From: Tetrahymena thermophila SB210
Taxonomy: Eukaryota; Ciliophora; Oligohymenophorea; Hymenostomatida; Tetrahymenidae
Assembly (NCBI RefSeq): GCF_000189635.1
Contig: NW_002475926.1
Location: 451,886-515,885, forward strand
DNA length: 64,000 bases
Direction: 5' to 3'
This document shows positions 11,949-24,233 of the stretch, piece by piece; position 1 is the first letter of the stretch, and every line of letters starts with the position of its first letter. The notes under the pieces are model-generated. The model did no database searches. It was not told the DNA's origin and was given only the letters and a program-made list of their open reading frames with translations. The position numbers were made by a program, and so were the translations under genes.

Positions 11949-13283
11949 ATGTAAAACTTTTCTTTTAGTATTGATTAAATACTTGATAAATCGTTTGAAT
12001 AAGAAGTAGATTTTTATATTTTATATTATAAGATAAGTAATTATAATACAAATCAGGATTATTATCTAAGATAATTTTTACCTATTTAATTCTCTGAATA
12101 AACTAAAGAAGATGATGTAGCTTTGTAAATTATTTGCAGCATTATAAACTCAAAAGGTGGAGTCTTATATATTGGATCGAATCAATGTTTTTATGCATCA
12201 AAACAAAATATAGAAGCATAAGATTATTTAAAAGATTGCTTAAATTAAATTCTTGAAAAAATTACACCAATACCTCACGTTTATATCAATATATAATAAG
12301 TACAATAATCAGATATAGATTAATTTTAATGCAAAAAAGGTCTTAATCTTTATTTAGAATATTTAGTTAGCCTATAAATTTTTGGATAAAATTAAACTGC
12401 TTTGTACAAAATAAAAGAAGTAACTTATATTTCTCAATTAATAAAACAAGATTAATTGATAGAATGTTCTTAGAGAGAAGATCAAAAATTACCAATAATC
12501 TAGAATTTATTTCTGAATAAAGAATCAAAGATAAGTCTAAATGAAAAATTACTTAAATTAAAAGCTTATTAGTGCTTTTAAACAGAATATGTTTGCTTAC
12601 TAAATCTTTATTTAAAAAAAAAAAATCAATTTTTAAATTACTTATCTTAGTTTTTTAATCTAAATAAGATAGATTACGAATTCTAAGAAAGCTTCTAATA
12701 TTTTACCTTCATAAAATCAAACAATGCTAAAGAATTAGCCTGTCATATATATTAATTTCTTAAGACAACTTAATTAGATTCTAGTCATTTTATATATTAG
12801 AATCAGAACTTAAAATATGGAATGATGAGACTTCAATTATGTATTCAATTTAGTTCTATTCAAGATAAAATATAAATTGAAAATGTTCTTTCAAAATTTA
12901 ATTAAGCTTCACACTACGAAAATGGATATATTATTGCATTTTTTTATGACATTAAAGAGTTTATGATTTCATAAAATATGCTAAAGAAAATTAAAATTCA
13001 ATATGATTTCTATTATTAATAACCTGAAATAATTGAAGAAAAATATATTATCAGTTCTCAAAGAAATTATTAGAGTCAATACTTTCATAAAGATTGTTTA
13101 GATTTAACTAATACTATTACTAACAGCTAATCACCATAGAAATCCTTTAAAACCTAGAATTTATAAAATTAGAAGTATCAATCAAGAATTCAATATAAGC
13201 TACTATAATTTGAATTATACTGCTTTCACAACATTTTTATAGATAAACACATTAAAAAAATTAAGAATAAATTATATAAATGA
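11949..13283 (+). CDS. AlbA/Schlafen-like domain protein with duplicated C-terminal module
   Basis: Single exon, 444 aa, ATG at 11949, TGA at 13281. Residues about 54-80 (DDVALQIICSIINSKGGVLY then IGSN) match the core of the AlbA_2/Schlafen domain, where the usual pattern is a helix, N-[ST]-x-GG, a strand and IG. That fold binds or cleaves RNA or ssDNA in some families, but I cannot see the catalytic acidic residues of nucleolytic Schlafens and make no activity claim. Residues about 207-270 and 285-355 are two related alpha/beta modules (EYVCLLNLYLKKKNQFLNYL and MMRLQLCIQFSSIQDKIQIE). The same module pair is found at 3-752 and in the decayed copy at 1940-2865. The gene sits inside the six-gene array, between members A1 and B1, on the same strand. 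Confidence 0.65.
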
Positions 13284-14127
13284 ACTATTTGAGGGAGAAA
13301 GTGAATGATATGCCTAAATTTTAAAATAGAAATGAAATATAAATATGTATGATTTAAAGTACTAGAAATAGTTAAATATTTTAGTCAAAAAGATTGCATA
13401 ATAAATATACAAATTAATTCTTTTATTGATCAAAATAAGTTTAATATTATTTTTAAGTATTTATTTTAATGTTTTTTTAGATTAAGTGCATTTAGAATAT
13501 TACAATTTTAATATTAAATAAATTTCAATATCAAAATACTTAAATTTATATTTTATACATATTAAAAATTATATTGATTTAAAGATAATAATTTCATATT
13601 TTTAAAATTTGCTTTTAAACTTATCTCTATCAAATTTTGAAAAATTTTATGGCATCTAAATTATCTCTATAAAAAAGATGCTAAAGTATTAAAAATATAC
13701 TCTTGAGAGTTTGTTTGTGAAAGGATATTAATAGAATTTTGATTCATGTTTTTATTCTAAAGTTATCAATATTTATGAAATATCTACAAAACTTCAATTA
13801 TTTAGTTTTAATGAATGAAGTTTAAGATAAAAATAATAAATATCATATTAAATTGCTATATTATTTTAGTTAATAAAAGATAATTATTATAAATTGCAAA
13901 TTTAATTCTACTTTAAATAATTAATTGATATAATAGTAAATAAATTATATAGCAATAATTTACTGACGTTTGTATGTATGATTTGCAAACAACAATTATT
14001 TATAAATTGTGGAATTGAGCCATCAGAAGAAATAGAGAATATCATAATTTATTTAATCTAGCATCATTAATTTAATAAGTGCTTAAAATAAAGAAAAGGT
14101 TATTAAAAAAAGGTTTATTTTATAAAA
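13284..14127. other. AT-rich intergenic region
   Basis: About 840 nt, A/T runs; nothing recognised. Confidence 0.5.
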
Positions 14128-15300
14128 ATGAGCCAATAATTTATGGAAGAAGAAGAAATAAATGAATATTAAGAAAGCTAAGAAATCAAAGATAAACAAT
14201 CGCTTGAAATCGAATAAAGTTAGAATCAAGTGGTCTAAAAGAAAAAAAGAATAGTTAAAAAAAGAGCTAAATGGATTCCCTTTCTTATTTAAAATAATTT
14301 CAATCCAGATGAGTAGCCAATCTATCTTTTTTACTTCAGAAAATGTATGAAAAGTTACGGAAACTATGAATATAATAAATATAGAACGTTTGGATTTGAA
14401 GAAGCTGGTATAGGAAGAATAGAATAATTGAAAATTGATAAGACATTTGGAAATATAGAAATATAATTAGACACTTTTCACATGGGCGAAACATCGTTTA
14501 AGTATTTGATTGACTTATATAAGTCATATTAAGATCAATAGTATTACTAACTTGCTCTTTCTCTTGAAAAATATTAGGAATGGACATAGAATCAACAAAT
14601 TAACTTGAATAAAATGTTTAATAAACTAAGAAAGACTAAATATATGCAATCTCATGTTGAGGAGCATTTAAACAACTTTGAAAATGATGTAACATATTGG
14701 ATATCAGATTAATTCCAAAATGATATTTATGAAGCTTCGTTCGGATTTTGCAATGTTGAAAAAAAGCTCCCAGTATTAAAGAAGAAGATCTTTTCTAAAA
14801 ATTTGATAATGTTTTTAGGAGGAGATCCAAATAAAAGTTTCTATTAAATGTAAAAATAAAATATGAAAGAAAACACAAACTATCTTTTTGGCGGAGAAGA
14901 GTTTGATGGTAAAATTTAACTTGAAAAAATGATACATCTGTTAAATTAATAATTAAGTGGTGAATTAAAATGTGTTGTTAAAGACCAAGTAATAACAATA
15001 GAAGGAGTAATTTTACCGACTACTAAAACTATAACTACATACTTTTATGATGAGATTAAAAGAGAAATCACTTAAACACCTACTTTATTTTATATAATTG
15101 TGACATAATACAATTTCGAAGCAAATTGGATAAAATATCTTATGGATTTGAGAAATAATATGAATTAAGGATCTAGTTATACTTTAGATCAATCTTAAAT
15201 GAGCTCAGAAACTATTTCTCATTAATCTGATAATGTGATTAAAAATTTCGAATTTATGTGTTAGCAAGAGTATTTCCTAGAAAAATTTAATTACATCTGA
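14128..15300 (+). CDS. Tandem-array family protein, member B1 (unknown function)
   Basis: Single exon, 390 aa, ATG at 14128, TGA at 15298. N-terminus acidic (MEEEE within the first 10 residues), then a strong basic patch KKKRIVKKRAK at 38-48 followed by WIPFLIQ, which marks the B subfamily. Shared blocks: QPIYLFYFRKCMKSYGNYEY, YRTFGFEEAGIGRIEQ, LIDLYKSYQDQQYYQLALSL, KKKIFSKNLIMFLGGDP, LFGGEEFDGKIQLEK, TIEGVILPTTK, NFEANWIKYLMDLR, and the terminal signature FMCQQEYFLEKFNYI. The LYKSYQDQQYY block is specific to B1, B2 and B3 and replaces the FRKKADRDYFEL type of subfamily A. No signal peptide, membrane segment or known domain is visible. The basic patch suggests, but does not prove, a nuclear or nucleic-acid-associated role. 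Confidence 0.85.
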
Positions 15301-16087
15301 AGAGCAAGCAAGTGATTGCTACAAAATTCATTTAATCAATCTTACTCTCATTCATTCATTCATAAAATTTATGCAAACAAACAAACAAAAAAGAATAAAT
15401 TTACAAACAAAACAAACAAATAACTACTGTATCAATATTAATAATTTATATAAACATTTATCTTACTAGTTGCTTTCTTAATTTTACTATTATATCTTAC
15501 ATTTCTCAGTTAATTCTAAACATTAATTTATATTAACTCAATCAAATATTATCATGAAAGTAAAGTGTTGGTAGAGTTTATTCTGATAATTTTTTATACT
15601 ACTTATTTTTTAGTCATTTATATTTTTTTTTTTACATTATTAACATGTGTAAGCATTAAGTAAAAATAAATATTTAAATAAATAAATTGAAAAAATCTTT
15701 GTAAACATGATTTTCATAGTATAAAATTAAAAAATATTTGGTTTAAGCAAAATTTTGTTCTTTGTAAAGTGTATCTTTTATTAAAATTAATATAAAGTAA
15801 ATGGTCTTCCTTATGTGTAAGATAAAGTATAATTAAAATCTAACATGGTTTACTTTATTAAATTAAGATTTTGTAAATCTTAAAAAGAAGTGGAAAAAAC
15901 AAAACATTACTCGTCTAAAAAATGCAAGCATTTTATGGTATTTTTGTTTTCTTAGAGATAGAATTTGATATTTTTTTAAGACGGTATTTATTTGTTAATA
16001 TCAAATCTTTTTAAAATCAGGTTATTTTTATAAATTAAATAATTGTAAAATCAATTAAGCAGATTAATAAAATTGCAAATTAATAGA
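15301..16087. other. Intergenic region with simple repeats
   Basis: Contains a short tetranucleotide cluster at about 15345-15425: ATTC units followed by CAAA/AAAC units. The rest is AT-rich without a recognisable gene. Confidence 0.5.
15345..15425. repeat. Simple tetranucleotide repeats (ATTC, then CAAA)
   Basis: Three tandem ATTC units, then several runs of AAAC/CAAA separated by A-rich DNA, just 3' of member B1. Probably 3' UTR or spacer microsatellite. Confidence 0.6.
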
Positions 16088-17236
16088 ATGCGCTTAAAGT
16101 AAGAGCAATTAAACTACGATGATGAAGAGTTAGCTAGAGAAAAGGAATAAAATAAAGTAGCTATAGTTAAAGCTCCTCTTAAACCTTGCAAAAGGAGGAG
16201 AAGAAAAAACAAATAAATATAATGGGTTCCTTTTTTATTGAAAAATAATATCAACTCTGATTCAGAACCCGTTTACATTTCTTTTTTCAAAAAATTTATG
16301 AGGAAATATGATAACTAATATTATAATAAATATCGCAATTATGGGTTAATTGATGCAGGATATATTACGATAGAATAGATGACACTAGATAAAATATATG
16401 GAAATTTATTGGTTTAAATTCGCAATCATTCTTCAGGAATTATCAACTTCTAACATTTGATTGACCTATACAAATCATACTAAGATCAGTAATATTACGA
16501 GCTAGCTAATTTGCTAGACATATACTAGACCTACCATAAAAATTAGATTAAACATATTCAATACTATCTAAACCAAGAGATATCTAATAATAATATAACC
16601 TAGGAAGATATTGATGAAGTTTATAAAATATTTCAGTAAGATGCGATAGACTGGGCTTAATAAAATTATGAGAATGAAATATACGAAATGAGCTTAATAT
16701 ATATGAATTTAGAGACTAAAACACCCGTTTTAAAGTAAAAAGTATTTTCTAAAAACCTGATTATGTTTATTACTAGGGATTTTTATAATTTTTATTCTAA
16801 ACTATCATGCTAAAATATGAAAGAAAATTTGTCTTTAATATTGCATGGAGATGAGTTTGATGGAAGACTATAGCTTGAAAATAGAATTAAAATGATGAAG
16901 TAAACATTGAATGGAGAAACTTGTATTTAAGTAGAAGATGAAATAATTACTGCTGAAGGGTTAGTTATACCAACTACTAAATAAATACATCTATATTTCT
17001 ATGACTATTAAACTAGAGAGATTTCTAAAAAACACAACTATTTTTTTATTCATTTAATTAAATATAATTTTGAAGCTAATTAGATATAGCGATTAATTAA
17101 TATGAGATAACAAAATAGTTGGAATAATTTAATAAATTAAAATATTGATAAAGATAATTCTTAAGACCATATAATTACTAACTTTGATTCCATTTGCTAA
17201 TAAGAATATTTTTTAGAAAAATTTAATTATATTTGA
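16088..17236 (+). CDS. Tandem-array family protein, member B2 (unknown function)
   Basis: Single exon, 382 aa, ATG at 16088, TGA at 17234. N-terminus DDEELAREKEQ, then the densest basic patch of the array, KRRRRKNK at residues 35-42, followed by WVPFLLK. B-subfamily blocks: EPVYISFFKKFMRKYDNQYY, YRNYGLIDAGYITIEQ, LIDLYKSYQDQQYYELANLL, NEIYEMSLIYMNLE, KVFSKNLIMFITRDFYNFYS, LHGDEFDGRLQLEN, TAEGLVIPTTK and CQQEYFLEKFNYI at the end. The conserved FLGGD of most members reads FITRD here, a local divergence. The gene stops at the usual terminal NYI with no tail. It lies 787 nt after B1 on the same strand. Function unknown; no known domain recognised. Confidence 0.85.
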
Positions 17237-18886
17237 TAAATTTTATTATTTGAGTAACAAAATTTTATATTATATTTAATCCTATTATTGTTTCAATTTA
17301 ATTCATTTGCTTAATTGCTTGTGTTTTCTTATATCAAACTTTAAACAAAAATATTATTTAAACTATTATTAAATAGCAATTATTAAATAAATATATATTA
17401 AATAAATCTAAGTAAATAATTTCACATAAAATATAAAAAATAATTAATTTAAGGAATAAAAAAAGATTTTTATTAATTTAATCTTTGTAAGCTGTAAGAT
17501 TTTTAGAGAATTTGAAATTATAACAAATACCTATATTAATTTTATGATTAATGAAAATTATATTAATGTTTAATATGAATTAACATTTTAAATATTTTGC
17601 GTTTATCATTTCAAAAATATAAATTAAAATAACAAAATTCCTGATACTCAATTATTATATTTTAAGTTATTATAAATTAATTATATTTTTATACTTGTTA
17701 AAATGAGTTTAGATATTGGTTTAAGATCTAAATATTTTTTTTTTAAATTAGGTATTAAATACAAAAGTTAATAATCTTTGTATATATGATGCAAAAATTT
17801 CATGAAGACTTAAAAAATATATTGAATTTTGCAATTTATTTTTGAATAAGTTAAATTGCAAAATTCTACTTTTATATATCAAAATTTTAATGATTAAATT
17901 GTTTTTATTTAATTTATTTTCTATATTTATAAGCTTGCTAGATTTAAAATTTTTTAATTTTTTTGTTAATTAATTTATAAATGAATAAATAACTAAATTA
18001 TTCAAGTTTGCATATTAATACTTTTGTTTAAACACTTTTTCTATTTTTATGAACAAGCTTATTTTTTAAATTCTAAAAATTTTATTATTTTAGTTAATTT
18101 TTAAATTAATAAATTACTCATTTATTAAAGTTTTCTATAAAATGTGTATTGATAATAAATAAGGGCTATTTCTATTTTTATGATTTAGTTAGCTTACAAG
18201 AATTCTAAACTTTTATTATTTTAATTCATAGATAAATAAAAAAATAAATTATTAAAGTTTATTATAAAATGTAGAAGTTTTATAGATAAAAATGGTTATG
18301 CTTAATTAGTAAATAATGATTTAAAAAATAATATATTTGAAAGATTTCATTTATTTGGTTTATCTAAATTTAATTATTTATTTAAAACTTAAGTTTTTTT
18401 ATTTCTATAATAACTTTGAAGAATTTTTTCTGTTAAATTATGGTCAGAAAAAATTTTCAAATTTTAAATAAATAATAATAAATCAATCACTACAAGTTTT
18501 AAATTTAAATAAATTTAGAATAGACAAATATCATATAAAGTGAATAATATTATTTATGGAAGATTATTTAGTTAATTACATTTTTTTATTAATACATGAA
18601 TAAGATTAGCTAAGAATCATATATTTTATTTGTAAACCTAAAATTCATGCTAATTATTAATTACTCTAATTCCTCTTTGAGTAAGGCAATTTATATTAAA
18701 ACCGATTTTTAATTTATTTTTTCTATGACCACAAAATCATGTATTTCTAAGGTGATTACCTTTTTATATTATATGAGAAATTGCAGCATATTTATTTAGT
18801 CATAATATTAATAATATTATTATTAATTTATATTTTAAAAATTATAGTTAATCAAAATTTTTGAATAAATAAAAGGTTTTAAAATA
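17237..18886. other. 1.65-kb AT-rich intergenic region
   Basis: Longest spacer inside the array. It holds a degenerate three-copy repeat (about 17925-18290) and otherwise only A/T-rich DNA. No decayed family member was recognised in it, although one could have eroded beyond recognition. Confidence 0.5.
17925..18290. repeat. Degenerate tandem repeat, about 120 nt x 3
   Basis: Three imperfect copies each with CTATTTTTAT, an AGCTT or AGCTTA core, a T-rich stretch ending TTATTATTTT or similar, AATTAAT/ATAAAT, then TTATTAAAGTTT and TATAAAATGT. Copies start near 17925, 18045 and 18168. Divergence is high, so alignment is needed to confirm the unit. Confidence 0.45.
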
Positions 18887-20068
18887 ATGATCCAACATTA
18901 AATGATATAACAATAATAGAAAGAATAAAAAAAATAAAACTAAGCAAATGACTAAAAAAATATTACACAGTATCAGCAAAAAAATAGCGCTCTAACAAAA
19001 AAAAATTAAATCTAAAAAATGAAGAAGGTAAAGGTTCTTAAAATTTCAAAGCTTTACTAATAGCTTAAAGAAATTGACGATGAGCCGATATACATATATT
19101 TTTTAATAAAGATATATAAAAGTTATGAACAAGAAAGTTACTGTTAGTATCGGAATTATGGGTTTGCAGATGCTAAGATAGCAAAGATTGAGTATGTATA
19201 ACTTGATAAGATATATTAAACTATTGACATACATTTTGATTTCTTTTCTTCAGGAGTTGATAATTTTTAAAAATTAATAAAAATGTTCAAAAGAAAATAA
19301 AGTCAGATTTACTTAAATCTCTCTGTTGCCTTAAAATAATATCAAATTCATATTAACGATCTTTCAAAAATTATTGTAAATTTATTTTCAGATAAAAACG
19401 AATCTCCTGATAATATACAAGAAAGAATAGATTAAGCTTATCCAGAATTTGAACAAACTGTGAAGCAATGGGCTTGCGAAGAGCTAGCTAACGAATTGTA
19501 TGAAATCGAACTATGCGTAGCTAAAATAAATATATGTAAACCAACTCTCAAGAAAAAGATTTACTCCAAAAATTTGATGTTATTTTTAGGTGGTGACCTT
19601 GAAGAAATTTACTCAAAGCTTATTGATCTTAATTTGAAAGATGTTATTCAAAATTTTTTAAATGGAGGAGAATTTAATGGCGAGATGTAACTTGAAAAAA
19701 CAATTAAAATTTTATAATGGATGATTAGATAAAATTATAATGATTAGCTGACATTTTAAGATGAGATATTTACAATTGACGGAATTACTATCCCAACTTA
19801 AAAAACACTGAAATACTATTGTTATGATTATCAGAAAAATGAGGTGGTCTAATACCACTAATTTCATTTTTTTTATGTGACTCTATACAATTTTGAGCCA
19901 AGTTGGATAAGATATTTATTAGAGACTAGATATACTCTATAGTAAATACCCAAACAAATTTAATAAGAAGAATATTCAAGCAAAATTTAAAACTAAGTTT
20001 AGAATAACTTTGAATTTATATGTAAATAAGAGTATTTTTTAGAGAAATTCAATTATTTTAAAAAGTGA
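18887..20068 (+). CDS. Tandem-array family protein, member A2 (unknown function)
   Basis: Single exon, 393 aa from ATG at 18887, TGA at 20066. The first 40 residues are Gln-rich and mostly coded by TAA/TAG; an internal ATG at 19019 (MKKVKVLKISKL) would give a 349-aa protein starting at the conserved part, so the start is uncertain. Subfamily A blocks: EPIYIYFLIKIYKSYEQE, YRNYGFADAKIAKIEYVQLD, the acidic/aromatic helix, WACEELANELYEIELCVAK, KKKIYSKNLMLFLGGDLEEI, LNGGEFNGEMQLEK, TIDGITIPTQK, NFEPSWIRYLLETR and FICKQEYFLEKFNYF, closing with KK. Closest by eye to A1 (shared IAKIEYVQLDKI and IDFNLK-type segment). Lys residues before the conserved part are dispersed rather than in one patch. Function unknown. 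Confidence 0.8.
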
Positions 20069-20675
20069 TTTCTTCTATTCGAAAATTAAAAAATTAGAGA
20101 TTTAAAAAATAAAAAGTATAAAAATGTATTAATTGTCGTCTTTAAAAAATATATGTAAATTTTTTTTACCATTCAAAAGTAAAGTATTTTATTCTTTTAT
20201 TTAATGCATTGTGAACTTTATAAAACTCATAAATAAAGTCTCTCTTATTGTTTTTCATAAATTAATATAATTTTTAAGAGTTGAATAAATAAATTGAAAA
20301 ATAATAAATAAAATAGCTAATTTGATAATTTTTTTTATTTCTAAAATTAAATAATATTCATTTTTACACTTTATAAATTTATTTCGAAAAACAAATATTT
20401 TTTAAATTTACTTTTAAAAAATTAATTTAATTTATCAAAGATTTTTTTATCAAACTCAATAACTATTAAGTCCAAAAAAGTACTAGTAAATTATATATTG
20501 CTATTTACTTGATTCCCTTTTCACTTTTATCAGATATTGATTGGTATTTCAGATTAAAATAAACAAATTTTCTGATAAGGATATGATATAATCTATTAAT
20601 TTATGACTTTAAAGAATTACATCAATTAATTAAATAAATTAATTAATTTGTATCAAAAGAACTTTAAACAAACTA
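20069..20675. other. AT-rich spacer
   Basis: About 600 nt; nothing recognised. Confidence 0.5.
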
Positions 20676-21794
20676 ATGGAAGAAGAAAAAGAAAAAGATT
20701 CACAATAAACTATAGTAAATTATAAATAGAAAACGATTAAAAAAAAGAAAAAGAAACTATAATAAGCTGGTTGGATTCCATTAATATAGAATATATTGTT
20801 AAACTTTAGTAATGAGCCTGTATATATTCCTTTTTACAAAAAAATTATGAAGAGATATGATGATGAGAATTATAACAAATATAGAAATTATGGATTTACT
20901 GATTCTGGTTTTTGTAGTATAGATTAGATTAAATTAGACTATATCCATGAAAATTTATAAATTTCAATGAATACTCATTCCATAGGAAATAGAGATTTTT
21001 CGTTTTTAATTGAGATGTATAAATCATACCAAGATCAATAGTATTATGAGCTTGCTATACTACTTGAAAAATATTAAATAAAATGTTAGCAATAAATAAG
21101 CAAGCTAGAATAAGTAATTGATGAATTAAATTAAATGAAATATATTACTCAAGAAGAACTAAGTGAATCTTTTGATATGTTTGAAAAAGATGTAATGGAT
21201 TGGGTAAATTAAAATATTCAAAATGAAATTTATGAATTATCATTAGGGTTCATTAATTTTGAATCTAAAATTCCTGATATTAAAAAAAAAATATTCTCAA
21301 AAAATATAATTGAGTTTTTAGCAAGAGATATCTAAACTTTTTTTTCATAACTTTCTTAGAAAAACATGAAAATTGAGCTTGATAATTTGATGAATGGTTA
21401 AGAATTTAGTGGAAGAATTTAGCTTGAAAAAAAGATCAATACGTTTAAATAGATTTTGAGTGATTAGAAATACATAGAAACAGAAGATGAAGTAATAACT
21501 ATTGAAGGATTAGTGCTACCAGCTAAAAGAAAATCAAAAATGTTATTTTATAATCATAGAAATAGATAAATAACAAAAGAATAAAACTTAATGTTTTTTA
21601 TAATTAGAACGTATGACTTCGATGCATCTCAAATCTAGCGTTTAATTAACTTAAGAAACGAACTATTATCTAATTTCTTTAAGAATAATAAACATCCAAA
21701 CTTTTAAAATAGTAGCTTTTAAGGAAACATTTTCTAAAATTTTGAGTATGCATGTCAATAAGAATATTTTTTAGAAAAGTTTAAATACATATGA
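20676..21794 (+). CDS. Tandem-array family protein, member B3 (unknown function)
   Basis: Single exon, 372 aa, the shortest member, ATG at 20676, TGA at 21792. The acidic leader is only about 10 residues (MEEEKEKDSQ) before the basic patch KTIKKKKKK at 19-27 and the B-type GWIPLIQN. Shared blocks: EPVYIPFYKKIMKRYDDENY, YRNYGFTDSGFCSID, LIEMYKSYQDQQYYELAILL, NEIYELSLGFINFE, KIFSKNIIEFLARD, LMNGQEFSGRIQLEK, TIEGLVLPAKR and CQQEYFLEKFKYI. The GG of FLGGD is replaced by AR, as in B2 (TR), so this loop is not conserved within B. Function unknown; no known domain recognised. It is 607 nt after A2 and on the same strand, so each gene probably has its own promoter. Confidence 0.85.
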
Positions 21795-22630
21795 AAGAAA
21801 AATAAATCAAATTATAATGTAATTTAATATCTGGTAGCTATTTAAGTTGTTGAATAGAATTTTATTGAAAATTATTTTAAATTATACAAGTTTAAATTCA
21901 TTTTGGGGCTAAAATAATTGCCAAAAATAATAGTCAAAGAAATATTTATTTTTATAATTTTTCACCTTATCTTCTTATCTTTAAATAATTTAAACTTTAA
22001 AAGAATTATTTTTATTATTTAAAGCAAATTGTGCTCAAAAAATTATAAATTTAAAGCAAGACTATAAATCATATTTAAAGAAAATTGATTAAAATAATTA
22101 TTTAGGAAATTATTTTAGTCTTTAATTACATGTAAATGATTTATAGTTTTTCAGTTAATAATTTATCATATTTAATACGCATTTTAAACTAAAATAGAAA
22201 AAAAGACTTTTTTTAACTGTAAAGATTATTTTTTTTAATGCTTCTATTTAATTCTAATATTGAAATTAAATTTGTTATTTTTCTACTACATTAATTAATT
22301 AAAATAGATGAAAGACTGAATGGATATTAATTAAAAATCACTAGTAAATAGAATTTGTAATTAAATGCGAGCTATTTTTTACTTAAAAAAAATGAAAGCT
22401 TTACACTTTAATATTAAATTGCTTCCAAATTTTTTATTTTATTTATTGAACAACTTATATAAAAATAAAAACTATTTCTGAGAATATTAAGAAAAATCAT
22501 TACCAGTAGAATTGTTTATTTTAAGGTATTCATAGAATTAATTGATTTTTTTGTTATTAAGTAAAGAAAGGAATTTTAGATTACATAAACATTTTTTTAT
22601 AATAAAAAAAAATAAATCTGAAAAAAAAAA
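21795..22630. other. AT-rich spacer
   Basis: About 840 nt. A run of A residues directly precedes the ATG of member A3. Nothing else recognised. Confidence 0.5.
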
Positions 22631-23815
22631 ATGGAAATAGAAGAAGAAGAAAAAATTTAAAAAAATGAAACTTAAATTGCTATAAAAAGATAAAAATATC
22701 CTAAATCCGAAAGCGATAAAATAGTAAAGGCAAATATGAATAGATATAAAAAGAAAAAGTAAGTTTAAGTTTTGGTGCATCCAAATATACCTTGCAGTGT
22801 GATGAATTTGAACCAAGAACCAATTTATATTTATTTTTTATTTAAAATCTTTAAGAGTTATGATAATGAAGATTATAATAAGCATAGATACTTTGGATAC
22901 GCAGATGCAGGAGTAGGAAGAATAGATTAGATTTATTTAGATAAGGTAAATGAAACCATTGATTTAAATTTACAAATCTACTCTCAAGGATACGAGGATT
23001 ATAAGTATCTAATATAGATTTTTAAAAATAAATAAGATATCTTGTATTATAATTTGGCTAATTTATTAGAATAATATTAGCAGTGGACTAACTAGCATTT
23101 ATCCTATATTTTAAATGCCTTTTCTGATAAAAATATTTTTAATTAATCATTCTAAGAAAAAATTGATTAGGCATAACCAGAGTTTGAGTCAGTAGTTAAA
23201 AAATGGGCTTAAGAAAAATTTCCTAATGAATTATTTGAAATAGAGTTAGGCACTGTCAATATAAACCAAGCAAAACCTATTCTTTTAAAAAAAATATTTT
23301 CCTAAGGCTTAATGATGCTTTTAGGAGGTGAAGTTTATGATATATATTAAAAGCTAATTGAATATAATTTAAAAGAGAGCTTAAGTAGCTTTTTGAATGG
23401 TGGAGAATATAATGGGAGATTGCAGTTAGAAAAAATAATAATTTTAATAAAAAGCTTCATGTAAAATAACTATACCCATGTTGTTTTTGAAGATGAAATA
23501 TTTACTTTAGATGGTATTTCAATACCAACTAAGAAAACTATTAAAACATATTATTACGATGAAGAGCAAAAATAAATAAATTAGAAGCCTAATATGTATT
23601 TTATTATCATAACATTCTATAATTTTGAATCTAATTGGATAAAGTATTTGATAGAAATAAGATAGTAATTCTCTTAGTTAAGAAAAGAAATTGAGTATCC
23701 TGGAATAAAAGAAGCATCTCAGAAATAATTTTATAAAAATTTTGAATACATTTGCAAATAAGAATACTTTTTAGAAAAATTTGATTACACAAACAAATTC
23801 TAAGACAGCTAATGA
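22631..23815 (+). CDS. Tandem-array family protein, member A3 (unknown function)
   Basis: Single exon, 394 aa, the longest member, ATG at 22631 directly after a poly-A run, TGA at 23813. Leader MEIEEEEKIQ, Lys patch RYKKKKQ at 38-44. Subfamily A blocks: EPIYIYFLFKIFKSYDNEDY, HRYFGYADAGVGRIDQIYLD, WAQEKFPNELFEIELG, KKIFSQGLMMLLGGEVYDI, LNGGEYNGRLQLEK, TLDGISIPTKK, NFESNWIKYLIEIR and FICKQEYFLEKFDYT followed by an eight-residue tail. The start MEIE.EEE and the PNEL[YF]EIEL block tie it to A1. Last of the array: the next gene is conserved, on the opposite strand and split by an intron. Function unknown. Confidence 0.85.
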
Positions 23816-24233
23816 ATGAATATATTTTATTTTTTAATTAATTAATTATCTATCTTTGCATTTAAATTTTAGTTAGAATTTTCGAAATTATTTATTTTTT
23901 TTTGTGAAGATAAAAAAATATTTTAGGTAAAAATATAAAAAATTATTTTATCAAAGTAAAAATATTTTAATTATTTTAATTTTTTTGAATAATTTTATGT
24001 TTTTTACTGACAATGATTTATCATAAATTCCATGTAAAAATGAGGAGGTTATCACGAATTTTTAAAAATGAATAAATGAAATGAGAAGTGAGCATTAATT
24101 AATTAAAAAAGAAAAAATAAGATTATAAAAGTAAAATGAATTTAATATAAAATGTAAACTAATAAACTAAACAAGTTTTTTTGAAATTTAAATTTATTTT
24201 AAAAGAGTTGTTGTTAGTTAGTTCTCCAAAGAA
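23816..24233. other. AT-rich spacer between convergent genes
   Basis: Nothing recognised; it should contain the 3' ends of member A3 and of the gene at 24234-26250. Confidence 0.5.

Noticed and set aside
15345-15425. Possible CRISPR-like or satellite array
   Set aside because: Only short tetranucleotide runs without spacers of constant length; this is a eukaryotic microsatellite.
22538-22816. Minus-strand Phe/Leu-rich ORF of 92 codons
   Set aside because: It is antisense to the N-terminal coding region of array member A3; composition reflects the complement of Lys/Glu codons.
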